Of a stretch of DNA of 64,000 bases, positions 1 through 7,435 are shown piece by piece. Each line of letters begins with the position of its first letter. Positions within the stretch are counted from its first letter, which is position 1. Under the pieces are notes generated by a model. That model had not been told where the DNA came from and ran no database searches. It worked only from the letters and a program-made list of their open reading frames with translations. A program made the translations under genes and the position numbers. The DNA comes from Flavobacterium sp. NRK F7 (lineage in GTDB: Bacteria > Bacteroidota > Bacteroidia > Flavobacteriales > Flavobacteriaceae): contig NZ_JAMXLB010000001.1 in assembly GCF_024054195.1 (NCBI RefSeq), positions 646,493 to 710,492 on the forward strand. Direction: 5' to 3'.

Positions 1-330
1 GATCTTGTTCTGCTTTCTCTCTTGCTAAACGATCTTGTTCTGCTTTCTCTCTTGCTAAACGATCTTGTTCTGCTTTCTCTCTAGCCAAACGATCTTGTTC
101 CGCTTTCTCTCTAGCCAAACGATCTTGTTCTGCTTTTTCTCTAGCTAATCTATCTTGTTCTGCTTTCTCTCTTGCTAAACGATCTTGTTCTGCTTTCTCT
201 CTTGCTAAACGATCTTGTTCTGCTTTCTCTCTTGCTAAACGATCTTGTTCCGCTTTCTCTCTAGCCAAACGATCTTGTTCCGCTTTCTCTCTTGCTAAAC
301 GATCTTGTTCTGCTTTCTCTCTTGCTAAAC
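1..330. repeat. Eleven near-identical 30-bp tandem repeats inside the PorP/SprF gene
   Basis: Eleven 30-bp units start at 1, 31, 61 and so on to 301, differing at only a few bases each. They keep the reading frame and encode the 10-residue unit LAREKAEQDR on the minus strand. A more diverged array in the same 30-bp register continues from 331 to about 570, and looser repeats reach about 880. The gradient from diverged (N-terminal side) to near-identical suggests recent expansion by slippage or unequal recombination. The array may continue to the left of the window. Confidence 0.95.
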
Positions 331-1903
331 GATCTCGCTCTGCTGCTTCTTTGGCTAACCTATCTCTTTCAGCTTGATCTTTAGCTAATCTCAATTTCTC
401 TGCCTCTTCTTTAGCTATTCGATCTCTTTCCGCTTGTTCTCTAGCTAGTCTATCTTTTTCAGCTTTCTCTCTTGCCAAACGTTCTCTTTCCGCTTTTTCT
501 TTATTTAAGCGATCTATTTCTGCATTTTCTTTCGCTATTTTATCATTTTCAGCTTTTTGTCTAGCTAATCTTTCTAATCTATCTTTTTCCGCTTTTTCTT
601 TAGCCAATCGATCTTTTTCAGCTTGTGCTAAAGCTGCTAATCGATCTCTTTCCGCTTGTTCTTTCGCTAATCGATCTTTTTCAGCTTGTGCTAAAGCTGC
701 TAATCTATCTTTCTCTGCTTGATCTGCTTGTGATAAAGCTGCCAATCTATCTTTTTCGGCTTGTTCTCTAGCTAACCTTTCTTTTTCGGCTTCTGCTAAA
801 GCCGCTAATCTTTCTCTTTCAAGTTGTGCTAATCGATCATTTTCAGCTTTTTCTTTCGCTATCCTTTCTCGTTCCGCTTTTGCTTTATCGATACGCTCTT
901 GCTCCAGTTTTGCAAAAGTGGTATTAACGGCACCTTTTTTCTTTGCATTACGCTCTCTAATCTTCTGAGCTCTTTTTCTGTAATCAAAAGCATTATCGTA
1001 TTCATCAAATCGGTACGAAAGAGAAAATTCATGGCTAGAGCCAAAAAATAAAGAATTATTTATCGATAAATTATAGGCGTAACCAATTAAAAACTTGTTA
1101 GAAATGGCAACTCCAATACCTGCATTAGCACCATAAAGTGTGTTGTAACCTGCTTCAACCCAACCCATTTCTTTTTGGTCTAACAAAAAGTTTCCTCCAA
1201 TGCCCGTAGCTCCATTACTACTTTTAACGCGTACCATCGTAGATAAATTAGCACCATCTAAAAGGTTATAATAACTATCTAACTCTTTAGTATACATAAC
1301 ATGACCAGAAAAAGAAGAAGATTTATTCTCCTGAACACTTTCACTAGTAGATAAATTATAGGATATAATATTGTCTGCGGCAATACCAATATCAAAACTG
1401 TTAAAATTAAGATTGATACCCGGCTTTATAGAGATAATGTTTGTAGCACTCAAATTTTCAAAAAGAGGTTCTGGAGATTCCGTAATTGCTCTATTAATAT
1501 CGATATTACTACTTGAAAAATAAGCATTTAATCCAAAAGTAAAATTGGCGTCTTTCTGTAAGGGAACATTTAGTGCATAATTTAAAAATCCACCTGTGTT
1601 TTTTGAAATTCCAATAGATTGTGAATACCCGCCAATAGCAAATCGAGATTCATTACTCAACCTACCTTGGTAATTGATAAGATATAAAACAGGTGCGTCT
1701 TCAAACTTGACCCATTGTCTTTTGTTTACTAAATTTATAGTAGGCGCTATTTCTCTTGCGTAACTAAAAGAAGGGTTTATCAAAAAACGATTTAATCGTA
1801 TAGAATTATTTAACGATACATCAAAAGAAGAGTAGGCATTTTCTTGTGAAAAAGCTGCTGTAAAAAAGACACACAAAATTATACTTAAGTACTTATTTTT
1901 CAA
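1..1903 (-). CDS. PorP/SprF-family type IX secretion outer-membrane protein with long helical repeat tail (3' end beyond window)
   Basis: Seen: an open frame of 634 codons running off the left edge, absent from a simple ATG search because it starts with TTG at 1903. Residues 1-19 (KNKYLSIILCVFFTAAFSQ after the start) form a signal peptide. Residues about 20-305 read as a PorP/SprF outer-membrane barrel (LNRFLINPSFSYA near the N-terminus, GIGVAISNKFLIGYAYN near the end). From about residue 310 to the edge it is charged helical sequence built from 10-residue units such as LAREKAEQDR. Family knowledge: PorP/SprF proteins assist type IX secretion of particular cargo, often a type B sorted protein encoded next door, as here 18 bp upstream. 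Typical members are about 300 residues, so the tail of at least 325 residues is unusual. It probably reaches into the periplasm as a coiled coil or single helix. What follows the tail (for example an OmpA-like domain) cannot be seen. Confidence 0.82.
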   Translation of the reverse strand, partial: MKNKYLSIILCVFFTAAFSQENAYSSFDVSLNNSIRLNRFLINPSFSYAREIAPTINLVNKRQWVKFEDAPVLYLINYQGRLSNESRFAIGGYSQSIGISKNTGGFLNYALNVPLQKDANFTFGLNAYFSSSNIDINRAITESPEPLFENLSATNIISIKPGINLNFNSFDIGIAADNIISYNLSTSESVQENKSSSFSGHVMYTKELDSYYNLLDGANLSTMVRVKSSNGATGIGGNFLLDQKEMGWVEAGYNTLYGANAGIGVAISNKFLIGYAYNLSINNSLFFGSSHEFSLSYRFDEYDNAFDYRKRAQKIRERNAKKKGAVNTTFAKLEQERIDKAKAERERIAKEKAENDRLAQLERERLAALAEAEKERLAREQAEKDRLAALSQADQAEKDRLAALAQAEKDRLAKEQAERDRLAALAQAEKDRLAKEKAEKDRLERLARQKAENDKIAKENAEIDRLNKEKAERERLAREKAEKDRLAREQAERDRIAKEEAEKLRLAKDQAERDRLAKEAAERDRLAREKAEQDRLAREKAEQDRLAREKAEQDRLAREKAEQDRLAREKAEQDRLAREKAEQDRLAREKAEQDRLAREKAEQDRLAREKAEQDRLAREKAEQDRLAREKAEQD

Positions 1904-1921
1904 TTGATAGATTTGTAGGGG

Positions 1922-3475
1922 TTATTTAATTACGGTTAAAATGCCTTCTTTTATTACTTGACTATCTTTTGTCATTTTATAATAAAAAAATGCTTTCGCT
2001 TGAAAGGCTTCATCTATATTTTCAGGCCAAGTGTTTTGATAATTTTCAGTAGCAAAAACTTGCTGACCAGATGCGTTGTATATTTCAAGATTAAGATTGT
2101 TGGAACTTGTTAAACTGTATGGAACTTTAAATTTTTCATTTATTCCATCGCCATTCGGGCTTATTAGATTAGGAATTTCATCCACACTAGGATCAATTAC
2201 ATCTAAATTTAGTTCTATAGTTGAGACACAACCAGAGTTTTCGGTTACAATTACCGTATATAAACCAGCCGCGCTAATATTTAATGTATTCGATGTTTCT
2301 GAGAGTACATTACCATTTAAAAACCATTCAAAAGAAGGAGATATAGCATCAGTAGTAACTATCGCATCAAAATTTCCACCTAATTCTAATTCATAAGGTG
2401 TACTTACATTTAAGGTTGCATTAAAAGTGATGTCTTCCAAAACATAAGCTTCACTATTGGGTACATTTATAGTACAAGAGCCATTATTTAAAGAAGCCGT
2501 GTAAGCACCCCCTTGAGTAGCGGTATATGTATTATTAGTGGCATTAGGAATAACAGTTCCGTTTAAATACCAAATTATATTCGAGCCATTAGCAACTAAA
2601 TTACCTGAACTGTCTTGTAAATATAATTCTACCCCTATAGTTTCACATACTTCAGTTTCTCCATTTTGAGAATTAATTTGTAATGAATCACTTGCAGTAG
2701 CAACCGTTACTGTAACTTGCACAGATTTTGCTAAAGTATTTGGTGAAGCAGAACTTGAACAAGCTGGACCATAATTTACCTCAACATAATATACTCCAGC
2801 CGTACTAACCGTTAGATTGGGTCCAGTTTCGTTAGGAATAATATCAAAGTTAGTTCCATTTTTCTTTCTCCATACGTATGTTAAATAGGGATACGCTAAT
2901 GGTGAAGGATCTGGATTATTGTTTTCTAAAATGGAAATGGTAAAATTAGATCCCGAACAAATGACTACATTTCCATTAGTCACGTTTAATGGAATCTGAC
3001 TGTTAAAAATGATATCGTATACCGATATTACTTGTGAGGTAGCAAAACTAGATAAAGTAGTACTTTTAACACGGACTCTATAATTCCCATAGGACTGTGC
3101 AGGAAAGCTAAAAGTTGCTGAATAGGTACCAGTCGTACTTCCGTTATTCGTAACAAATGTAATGGTAGGATTAGAAATTTGAATTCCTTCAGGTGGATTC
3201 ACAAATCCGTCATTAGAAATAAACAACTGAAATTGATTAGTTGGACTTAGGTTAGCATAATTACTAACTTGAAATGTGACAGTAAAAGTAGGATTTGAAG
3301 CACTTTGACAATAATTAACTGGATCAGTAAAGCTATAATTAGGTACTCTTACATTCTGAAGGATAGGAGTTTGAAACAAAAGTTCTTTTACATCCATTGC
3401 CGTGTTATTTGCATTCGTTTTAAATGCAAATAAAGCTGTAAAAAACAATATTAATTTAAAGCTTTTTGATCCCAT
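1922..3475 (-). CDS. Secreted multi-Ig-like protein with T9SS type B C-terminal sorting domain
   Basis: A 517-residue exported protein. It begins with a signal peptide (MGSKSFKLILFFTALFAF), followed by beta-rich, Thr/Ser/Asn-rich segments resembling Ig/PKD-type repeats with scattered Cys. It ends in about 85 residues typical of the type B sorting domain (the gliding-motility C-terminal family): IPNLISPNGDGINEKF, then LEIYNASGQQVF and finally FFYYKMTKDSQVIKEGILTV. Family knowledge: this domain directs passage through the type IX secretion system, and such genes often sit beside a PorP/SprF gene needed for their export. That gene follows 18 bp downstream, so the two are probably one operon. The cargo's own role (adhesin or surface filament) is inference. 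No enzyme motif was seen. Confidence 0.85.
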   Translation of the reverse strand: MGSKSFKLILFFTALFAFKTNANNTAMDVKELLFQTPILQNVRVPNYSFTDPVNYCQSASNPTFTVTFQVSNYANLSPTNQFQLFISNDGFVNPPEGIQISNPTITFVTNNGSTTGTYSATFSFPAQSYGNYRVRVKSTTLSSFATSQVISVYDIIFNSQIPLNVTNGNVVICSGSNFTISILENNNPDPSPLAYPYLTYVWRKKNGTNFDIIPNETGPNLTVSTAGVYYVEVNYGPACSSSASPNTLAKSVQVTVTVATASDSLQINSQNGETEVCETIGVELYLQDSSGNLVANGSNIIWYLNGTVIPNATNNTYTATQGGAYTASLNNGSCTINVPNSEAYVLEDITFNATLNVSTPYELELGGNFDAIVTTDAISPSFEWFLNGNVLSETSNTLNISAAGLYTVIVTENSGCVSTIELNLDVIDPSVDEIPNLISPNGDGINEKFKVPYSLTSSNNLNLEIYNASGQQVFATENYQNTWPENIDEAFQAKAFFYYKMTKDSQVIKEGILTVIK

Positions 3476-3509
3476 CTTTTATCAAATATTAAATTCGTTT
3501 ATAATAACC

Positions 3510-3552
3510 AAACTGTTAAAATTGAAGCTTAGCACTTCAATTTTAACAGTTT
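3510..3552 (-). terminator. Hairpin terminator downstream of the 3593-4864 gene
   Basis: An 18-bp perfect inverted repeat (3510-3527 and 3535-3552) with a 7-nt loop lies after the stop of the minus-strand gene ending at 3593. The T-tract in the minus direction is short, so strength is uncertain. It separates the exported two-gene operon from the T9SS cargo/PorP operon. Confidence 0.65.
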
Positions 3553-3592
3553 TTAGATTATTCGCTATTTTAATTAGTATATAAACTTATTA

Positions 3593-4864
3593 TTAGTTGA
3601 TACTACCTATTTTTATTCTAAAATCTGGCGTTTTTGGATTGTTAGCATCAACAAATAAATCTTCCGATTTAATACCAGAGTATCTATTACCATAAGATGG
3701 GTTTCCATAATAACTTTCTAAGTCATCATTTGTTACTCCACCATTTTCAGAAACAATGTTTTTCTTGCAATTGTTAATGAAAATTCTTTTTAATTTTATT
3801 TTAGATAAGCCTTCCTCTTCAACAGGAATTTTACCATCTAAATATAAAGAAGAAGCAAAACCAGTTACTACACTATTTTTAAAATCAAAGTAACAATCTT
3901 TGTTGATATAAATAGCTTCTTTAACTAATCCATCTGCTACTTTACCATCAGTTTCATTTACAATTGTAAAATTATCTAAAGTAACATTAGTACTTGGTTT
4001 AGAAAAATCAGTCAAATCTTTATTGATGTAAGCGTTGATTGTTACCGCTCTATAATTTGAGCTAGCAGAAAAATAAGGATTTCTAATTGCTAATCCATTA
4101 TTAATGTTTGCAATAACACCTTGTGTAAAATCAAAATCGCTGCTTTTACATCTGTAAGCTACTAATTTAGAAGCTTTAGGGTTACCTCCTATAAATTTAA
4201 AAGCGTTTCCATTTGACATACTTACTTGAATAGATTCAAAAACAGTTCCTGAACCTACACCAACTAATGTTAAGGCATCATATACCGCATATCTATCTTT
4301 TCCTTTTCCAGCAAACTCAATTCTTACGTTTTTCATAACTCCAGAGTTATCAGCAGTGTTATCACCACCACCTACTACAAAATTACTAGGAATGCTACTT
4401 TCAATTCTTGACATGCTTCCAAAAGTATTAATAGGAGCATTACCTAAGATGAAAATCCCACCCCAGTCTCCAGCTTTACGAGCGTTTACTGGTTTGTCAG
4501 AGGTAAATACAACTGGATTAATAACTTGACCTTCAGCAACAATCTTAGAACCTTTAGTTATGATTAATGCACTGAACTGATCTGAATTTGCTCTGATTAC
4601 AGTACCTGGCTCAATTTTAAGAGTGGCATTATTGGTAACATATACTTCTCCTACAAGACTATAGGTTTCTAAATTAGTTAAGGTTAAATCTGAAGATATG
4701 TTTCCAGTTAAAATTTTTGTTGTTTGTGGGTAATCTTTTCCAACTGGGTTGAAAGAAGACCAACCATTTAACCAATTATTACCACCAACAATCCCCCAAT
4801 TGTCTTGAGCTTGTATTGAAAGTCCTGATAGGACTAAAGCAATTAATAAGATAGTTTTTTTCAT
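3593..4864 (-). CDS. Exported beta-helix-like protein of unknown function
   Basis: A 423-residue protein with a clear signal peptide (MKKTILLIALVLSGLSIQAQ). The body shows IEPGTVIRA, GSKIVAEGQ, PVVFTSDKP and AGDWGGIFILGNAPIN, a pattern common in Bacteroidota exported proteins predicted to fold as a right-handed parallel beta-helix. No T9SS sorting domain is visible at the C-terminus and no catalytic motif is recognised. It lies 35 bp downstream of another exported gene (4900-5334) and shares its promoter. A surface or periplasmic binding role, or display on the outer membrane, is inference only. Confidence 0.6.
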   Translation of the reverse strand: MKKTILLIALVLSGLSIQAQDNWGIVGGNNWLNGWSSFNPVGKDYPQTTKILTGNISSDLTLTNLETYSLVGEVYVTNNATLKIEPGTVIRANSDQFSALIITKGSKIVAEGQVINPVVFTSDKPVNARKAGDWGGIFILGNAPINTFGSMSRIESSIPSNFVVGGGDNTADNSGVMKNVRIEFAGKGKDRYAVYDALTLVGVGSGTVFESIQVSMSNGNAFKFIGGNPKASKLVAYRCKSSDFDFTQGVIANINNGLAIRNPYFSASSNYRAVTINAYINKDLTDFSKPSTNVTLDNFTIVNETDGKVADGLVKEAIYINKDCYFDFKNSVVTGFASSLYLDGKIPVEEEGLSKIKLKRIFINNCKKNIVSENGGVTNDDLESYYGNPSYGNRYSGIKSEDLFVDANNPKTPDFRIKIGSIN

Positions 4865-4899
4865 AACTTTTGATTTTTAGATTTTTGTTGCCAAGATTA

Positions 4900-5334
4900 T
4901 TACTCAACTTGAACTTGATGAACAAGTTTTAATACTTCTTCATAGAATAAAATGGCGTTAATTATGTTTTTAGTGTCTGAATAAGGCAAAATACCTTTTA
5001 AAAATTCAGCATTGTTTGTTAAAAATTCTTCTCTATTCGATTGTTCAGTATCTAACAACTTGATATTTTCTTTTGTTGTAGGGATACCTAAATCGGTAAA
5101 TGTCACTCCTGATTTACTGGTTACTCCAAAATATTGGATAACACTAAATAAAATTTTTACCCTTTCTAAATACAATGGCATCAATTGTCCTTTTGTCATT
5201 GCCTCTAGGTCTTTACGATCATGATAAGTACCGATACCTCTAATATCAATAATTACTTTTTGGCCGTTTTGAGCTACCACATCAACTGATGCAAGTAAAA
5301 ATAATGCAACTATGCATACGTAAAATTTTCTCAT
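4900..5334 (-). CDS. Small exported protein of unknown function
   Basis: 144 residues starting at the ATG at 5334, chosen because MRKFYVCIVALFLLASVDVVAQ is a good signal peptide. A longer frame would start at TTG 5373, upstream of or inside the probable transcription start. The mature part (KVIIDIRGIGTYHDRKDLEA, then a mostly helical segment to the end) has no recognised domain. It is the first gene of an operon with the beta-helix-like gene 3593-4864 and has a textbook Bacteroidota promoter at 5377-5406. The two exported proteins may act together, which is inference from the operon. Confidence 0.6.
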   Translation of the reverse strand: MRKFYVCIVALFLLASVDVVAQNGQKVIIDIRGIGTYHDRKDLEAMTKGQLMPLYLERVKILFSVIQYFGVTSKSGVTFTDLGIPTTKENIKLLDTEQSNREEFLTNNAEFLKGILPYSDTKNIINAILFYEEVLKLVHQVQVE

Positions 5335-5376
5335 AATAAATTTTGTTAATTTTTCAGTAAATAGGCAAAACAACTA

Positions 5377-5406
5377 CAAATATATGTATTTAAATGTTTT
5401 AACAAA
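5377..5406 (-). promoter_or_regulatory. Bacteroidota-type promoter for the 5334/4864 operon
   Basis: On the minus strand, TTTG at 5406-5403 is followed after 18 nt by TATATTTG at 5384-5377. This fits the known -33 TTTG / -7 TAnnTTTG pattern of the Bacteroidota primary sigma factor. Transcription would begin near 5370, giving a leader of about 35 nt before the ATG at 5334. Confidence 0.75.
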
Positions 5407-5859
5407 ATATTTTGATAAAAATGTTGATAAAATTTTTAAAAAAAAATTTATTATAATCATTTTTTATTCATAATTAGGTTTGCCGTTAATTCGATTTTTA
5501 ATCAATATATCAATTATATATATGGATATTCAAAATGCGTGCCAAAAATTTTAAAACACTAATTGTCAACTATAAAATTTATAAAAAAGTGTTATATAAA
5601 ACTATAAACCTTAACATTTATCCCTTATTTTGTTTGATTAATCTTAGATTAAGTGCAAAATTCTTAGATAATCATCAATAGCCTTTTTTATAAAATTACG
5701 AATTAATTTGTACAATTGAGATTTTTAACTGTTAAAAAAAGGAGGGTTAATGTTACTTTTTCTAATTGAAAAAATAATTTTATTTCTATTAGATTAAATT
5801 TCAGATTGTTAATAACTTATTTACGAAATAACTTTTGAAAGAGATTGAAAAATAGATTA
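5407..5859. other. AT-rich intergenic region without a convincing gene
   Basis: The gap between the divergent genes 4900-5334 and holB is very AT-rich with many A and T runs. Apart from the two promoters at its ends, it holds only a tiny Shine-Dalgarno-led reading frame at 5750-5797 (listed separately). No tRNA, known ncRNA or large repeat was recognised. Confidence 0.6.
5750..5797 (+). CDS. Possible 15-residue hydrophobic micropeptide
   Basis: The frame encodes MLLFLIEKIILFLLD followed by TAA. It is preceded at 5741-5746 by GGAGGG, a strong Shine-Dalgarno-like sequence, which is rare in flavobacteria. The peptide would be hydrophobic and could associate with the membrane. Chance occurrence in AT-rich DNA is a real alternative, and no promoter was identified directly upstream. 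Confidence 0.2.
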   Translation: MLLFLIEKIILFLLD

Positions 5860-5893
5860 TTTGAGTGATATATTTATACAATTAGTATATTTG
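5860..5893 (+). promoter_or_regulatory. Promoter of holB
   Basis: TTTG at 5860-5863 and TATATTTG at 5886-5893 are separated by 22 nt, matching the Bacteroidota -33/-7 pattern with a slightly long spacer. The -7 box ends only 4 nt before the ATG at 5898, so the message would be leaderless or nearly so. Confidence 0.6.
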
Positions 5894-5897
5894 TTTC

Positions 5898-7046
5898 ATG
5901 CTTTTTAAAGACGTTTTAGGACAGGATCATATAAAAAACCACTTAACCAAAAGTGTTTCACAAGGAAGAATTCCTCATGCTCAATTATTTGTAGGACCCG
6001 AAGGTTCAGGAACTTTAGCGATGGCAATTGCTTATGCTCAATATATTTTATGCTCAAATGTAGGTGATGAGAATGATACTGGAAATGCTAATTGTAATTT
6101 AAAATTTGAAAATTATTCCCATCCTGATTTACATTTTGTTTTTCCTGTGGCTACAAACGATACTATAAAATCACATCCTGTAAGTAGTCATTTTTTACAA
6201 GAATGGCGCACTTTTTTAAAAGAAAATAGCTATGGGGGTTTGTTTGATTGGTACAATTATATTGGAATACAAAACAAACAGGGCCAAATAGGAGTGGATG
6301 AAGCTTCAGAAATAAACAAAGCACTTTCACTAAAAGCCTATGAAGGAGGTTATAAAATAATGATTATTTGGATGGCTGATAAAATGAACACAGCTGCATC
6401 CAATAAATTATTAAAATTGTTAGAAGAGCCACCAAATAAGACCTTATTTATTTTAATAACGGAATCACTCGATGATATTCTTCAAACTATTTTATCTAGA
6501 TGTCAAGTTTTGGACTTTATTGGTTTAAGTGAAGCAGTGATTGCTAATGCTTTAATTGAAAAAGAAAATTGCGAAGAAAAACTAGCTCAAAAAATCGCTC
6601 ATCAAAGTGAAGGAAATTATAATAAAGCTTTACATCTACTAAAAAAAGATACAGATGATTTTCCTTTTGAAACTTGGTTTATCGAGTGGGTAAGAAGTGC
6701 TTTTAAGGCGAAAGGAAATGCTGCTGCTATCCAAGATTTAATTGCTTGGAGTGAAAATATAGCGTCTTTGGGAAGAGAGGTACAAAAGCAATTTTTACAT
6801 TATTGCATCCATTTTTTTAGGCAAGCCTTATTAAGTAATTATCAAGCTACAAGTTTGGTGTTTTTTGAACCTAAAGAAAATAATTTTGATTTGAAAAAAT
6901 TTGCTCCATTTATAGATGGAAACAATATTACTCTTATATTTAAGGAATTAGAACAAGCTATTTATCATATTGAAAGAAATGGTAATAGTAAAATTATATT
7001 AACCGATTTGTCTATTAAATTAACCCGTTTATTACATAAAAAATAA
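5898..7046 (+). CDS. holB: DNA polymerase III subunit delta'
   Basis: 382 residues. The N-terminus MLFKDVLGQDHIKNHLTKSV and RIPHAQLFVGPEGSG match the clamp-loader delta' AAA+ fold. The P-loop is degenerate (GPEGSGTLA without GKT), as expected for a delta' stator that does not hydrolyse ATP. LLKLLEEPP and the SRC motif in ILSRCQVLDF are conserved. The zinc module is reduced: only two cysteines (about residues 52 and 66) lie in the region where many homologues have four. It would form part of the DnaX clamp-loader complex that places the beta clamp on DNA. It is followed after 4 nt by a DoxX-like gene, probably in the same transcript. Confidence 0.88.
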   Translation: MLFKDVLGQDHIKNHLTKSVSQGRIPHAQLFVGPEGSGTLAMAIAYAQYILCSNVGDENDTGNANCNLKFENYSHPDLHFVFPVATNDTIKSHPVSSHFLQEWRTFLKENSYGGLFDWYNYIGIQNKQGQIGVDEASEINKALSLKAYEGGYKIMIIWMADKMNTAASNKLLKLLEEPPNKTLFILITESLDDILQTILSRCQVLDFIGLSEAVIANALIEKENCEEKLAQKIAHQSEGNYNKALHLLKKDTDDFPFETWFIEWVRSAFKAKGNAAAIQDLIAWSENIASLGREVQKQFLHYCIHFFRQALLSNYQATSLVFFEPKENNFDLKKFAPFIDGNNITLIFKELEQAIYHIERNGNSKIILTDLSIKLTRLLHKK

Positions 7047-7050
7047 GATT

Positions 7051-7434
7051 ATGATTCAAGTTGCCCCAATTTTATTACTTTCCTTATTAAGTATTACTTT
7101 TTTACAATCTGGTTATGATAAAATTAAAGATTGGAAAGGAAATATTTCTTGGTTAAAAGGTCATTTTTCAGGAACAATTTTTGGAAATACAGTTCCTTTA
7201 GCCTTATTTATTATTTTAATTTTAGAGATTTTCTCTGGTGTATTGTGTGTTTCTGGAATAATTGAATTGTTTTCAAATCAAACTACAGAAGTAGGGTATT
7301 ATGGTGCTATTTTATCTTGCATCACTTTGTTGTTCTTACTTTTTGGACAACGCATTGCTAAAGATTACGATGGAGCAAGAACTATAGTTATTTATTTCAT
7401 ACCTGCAATAATAGCTGTTTATCTACTAGGGTAA
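7051..7434 (+). CDS. DoxX-like four-helix membrane protein
   Basis: 127 residues with four predicted membrane segments, at about residues 5-20, 45-70, 83-100 and 107-126. The hydrophobic pattern and the QSGYDKIKDW motif near the N-terminus resemble the DoxX/DoxD-like family, small inner-membrane proteins often linked to redox or quinone functions. It starts 4 nt after holB and ends 1 nt before the stop of the convergent helicase gene, so no intrinsic terminator is placed between the two. The specific role is unknown. Confidence 0.6.
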   Translation: MIQVAPILLLSLLSITFLQSGYDKIKDWKGNISWLKGHFSGTIFGNTVPLALFIILILEIFSGVLCVSGIIELFSNQTTEVGYYGAILSCITLLFLLFGQRIAKDYDGARTIVIYFIPAIIAVYLLG

Positions 7435-7435
7435 T

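Noticed and set aside
1..330. Regular 30-bp repeats resembling a CRISPR array
   Set aside because: Units are directly adjacent without spacers and stay in frame inside a coding sequence; no cas genes are present.
859..1044. 61-codon frame on the minus strand
   Set aside because: It lies out of frame inside the PorP/SprF gene, whose longer frame has family similarity and a signal peptide.
2076..2396. 106-codon plus-strand frame antisense to the T9SS cargo gene
   Set aside because: No family similarity or start signals; it is a shadow of the minus-strand gene.
5807..5815. TGTTAATAA as a DnaA box in the gap before holB
   Set aside because: Single two-mismatch word in AT-rich DNA; expected by chance.
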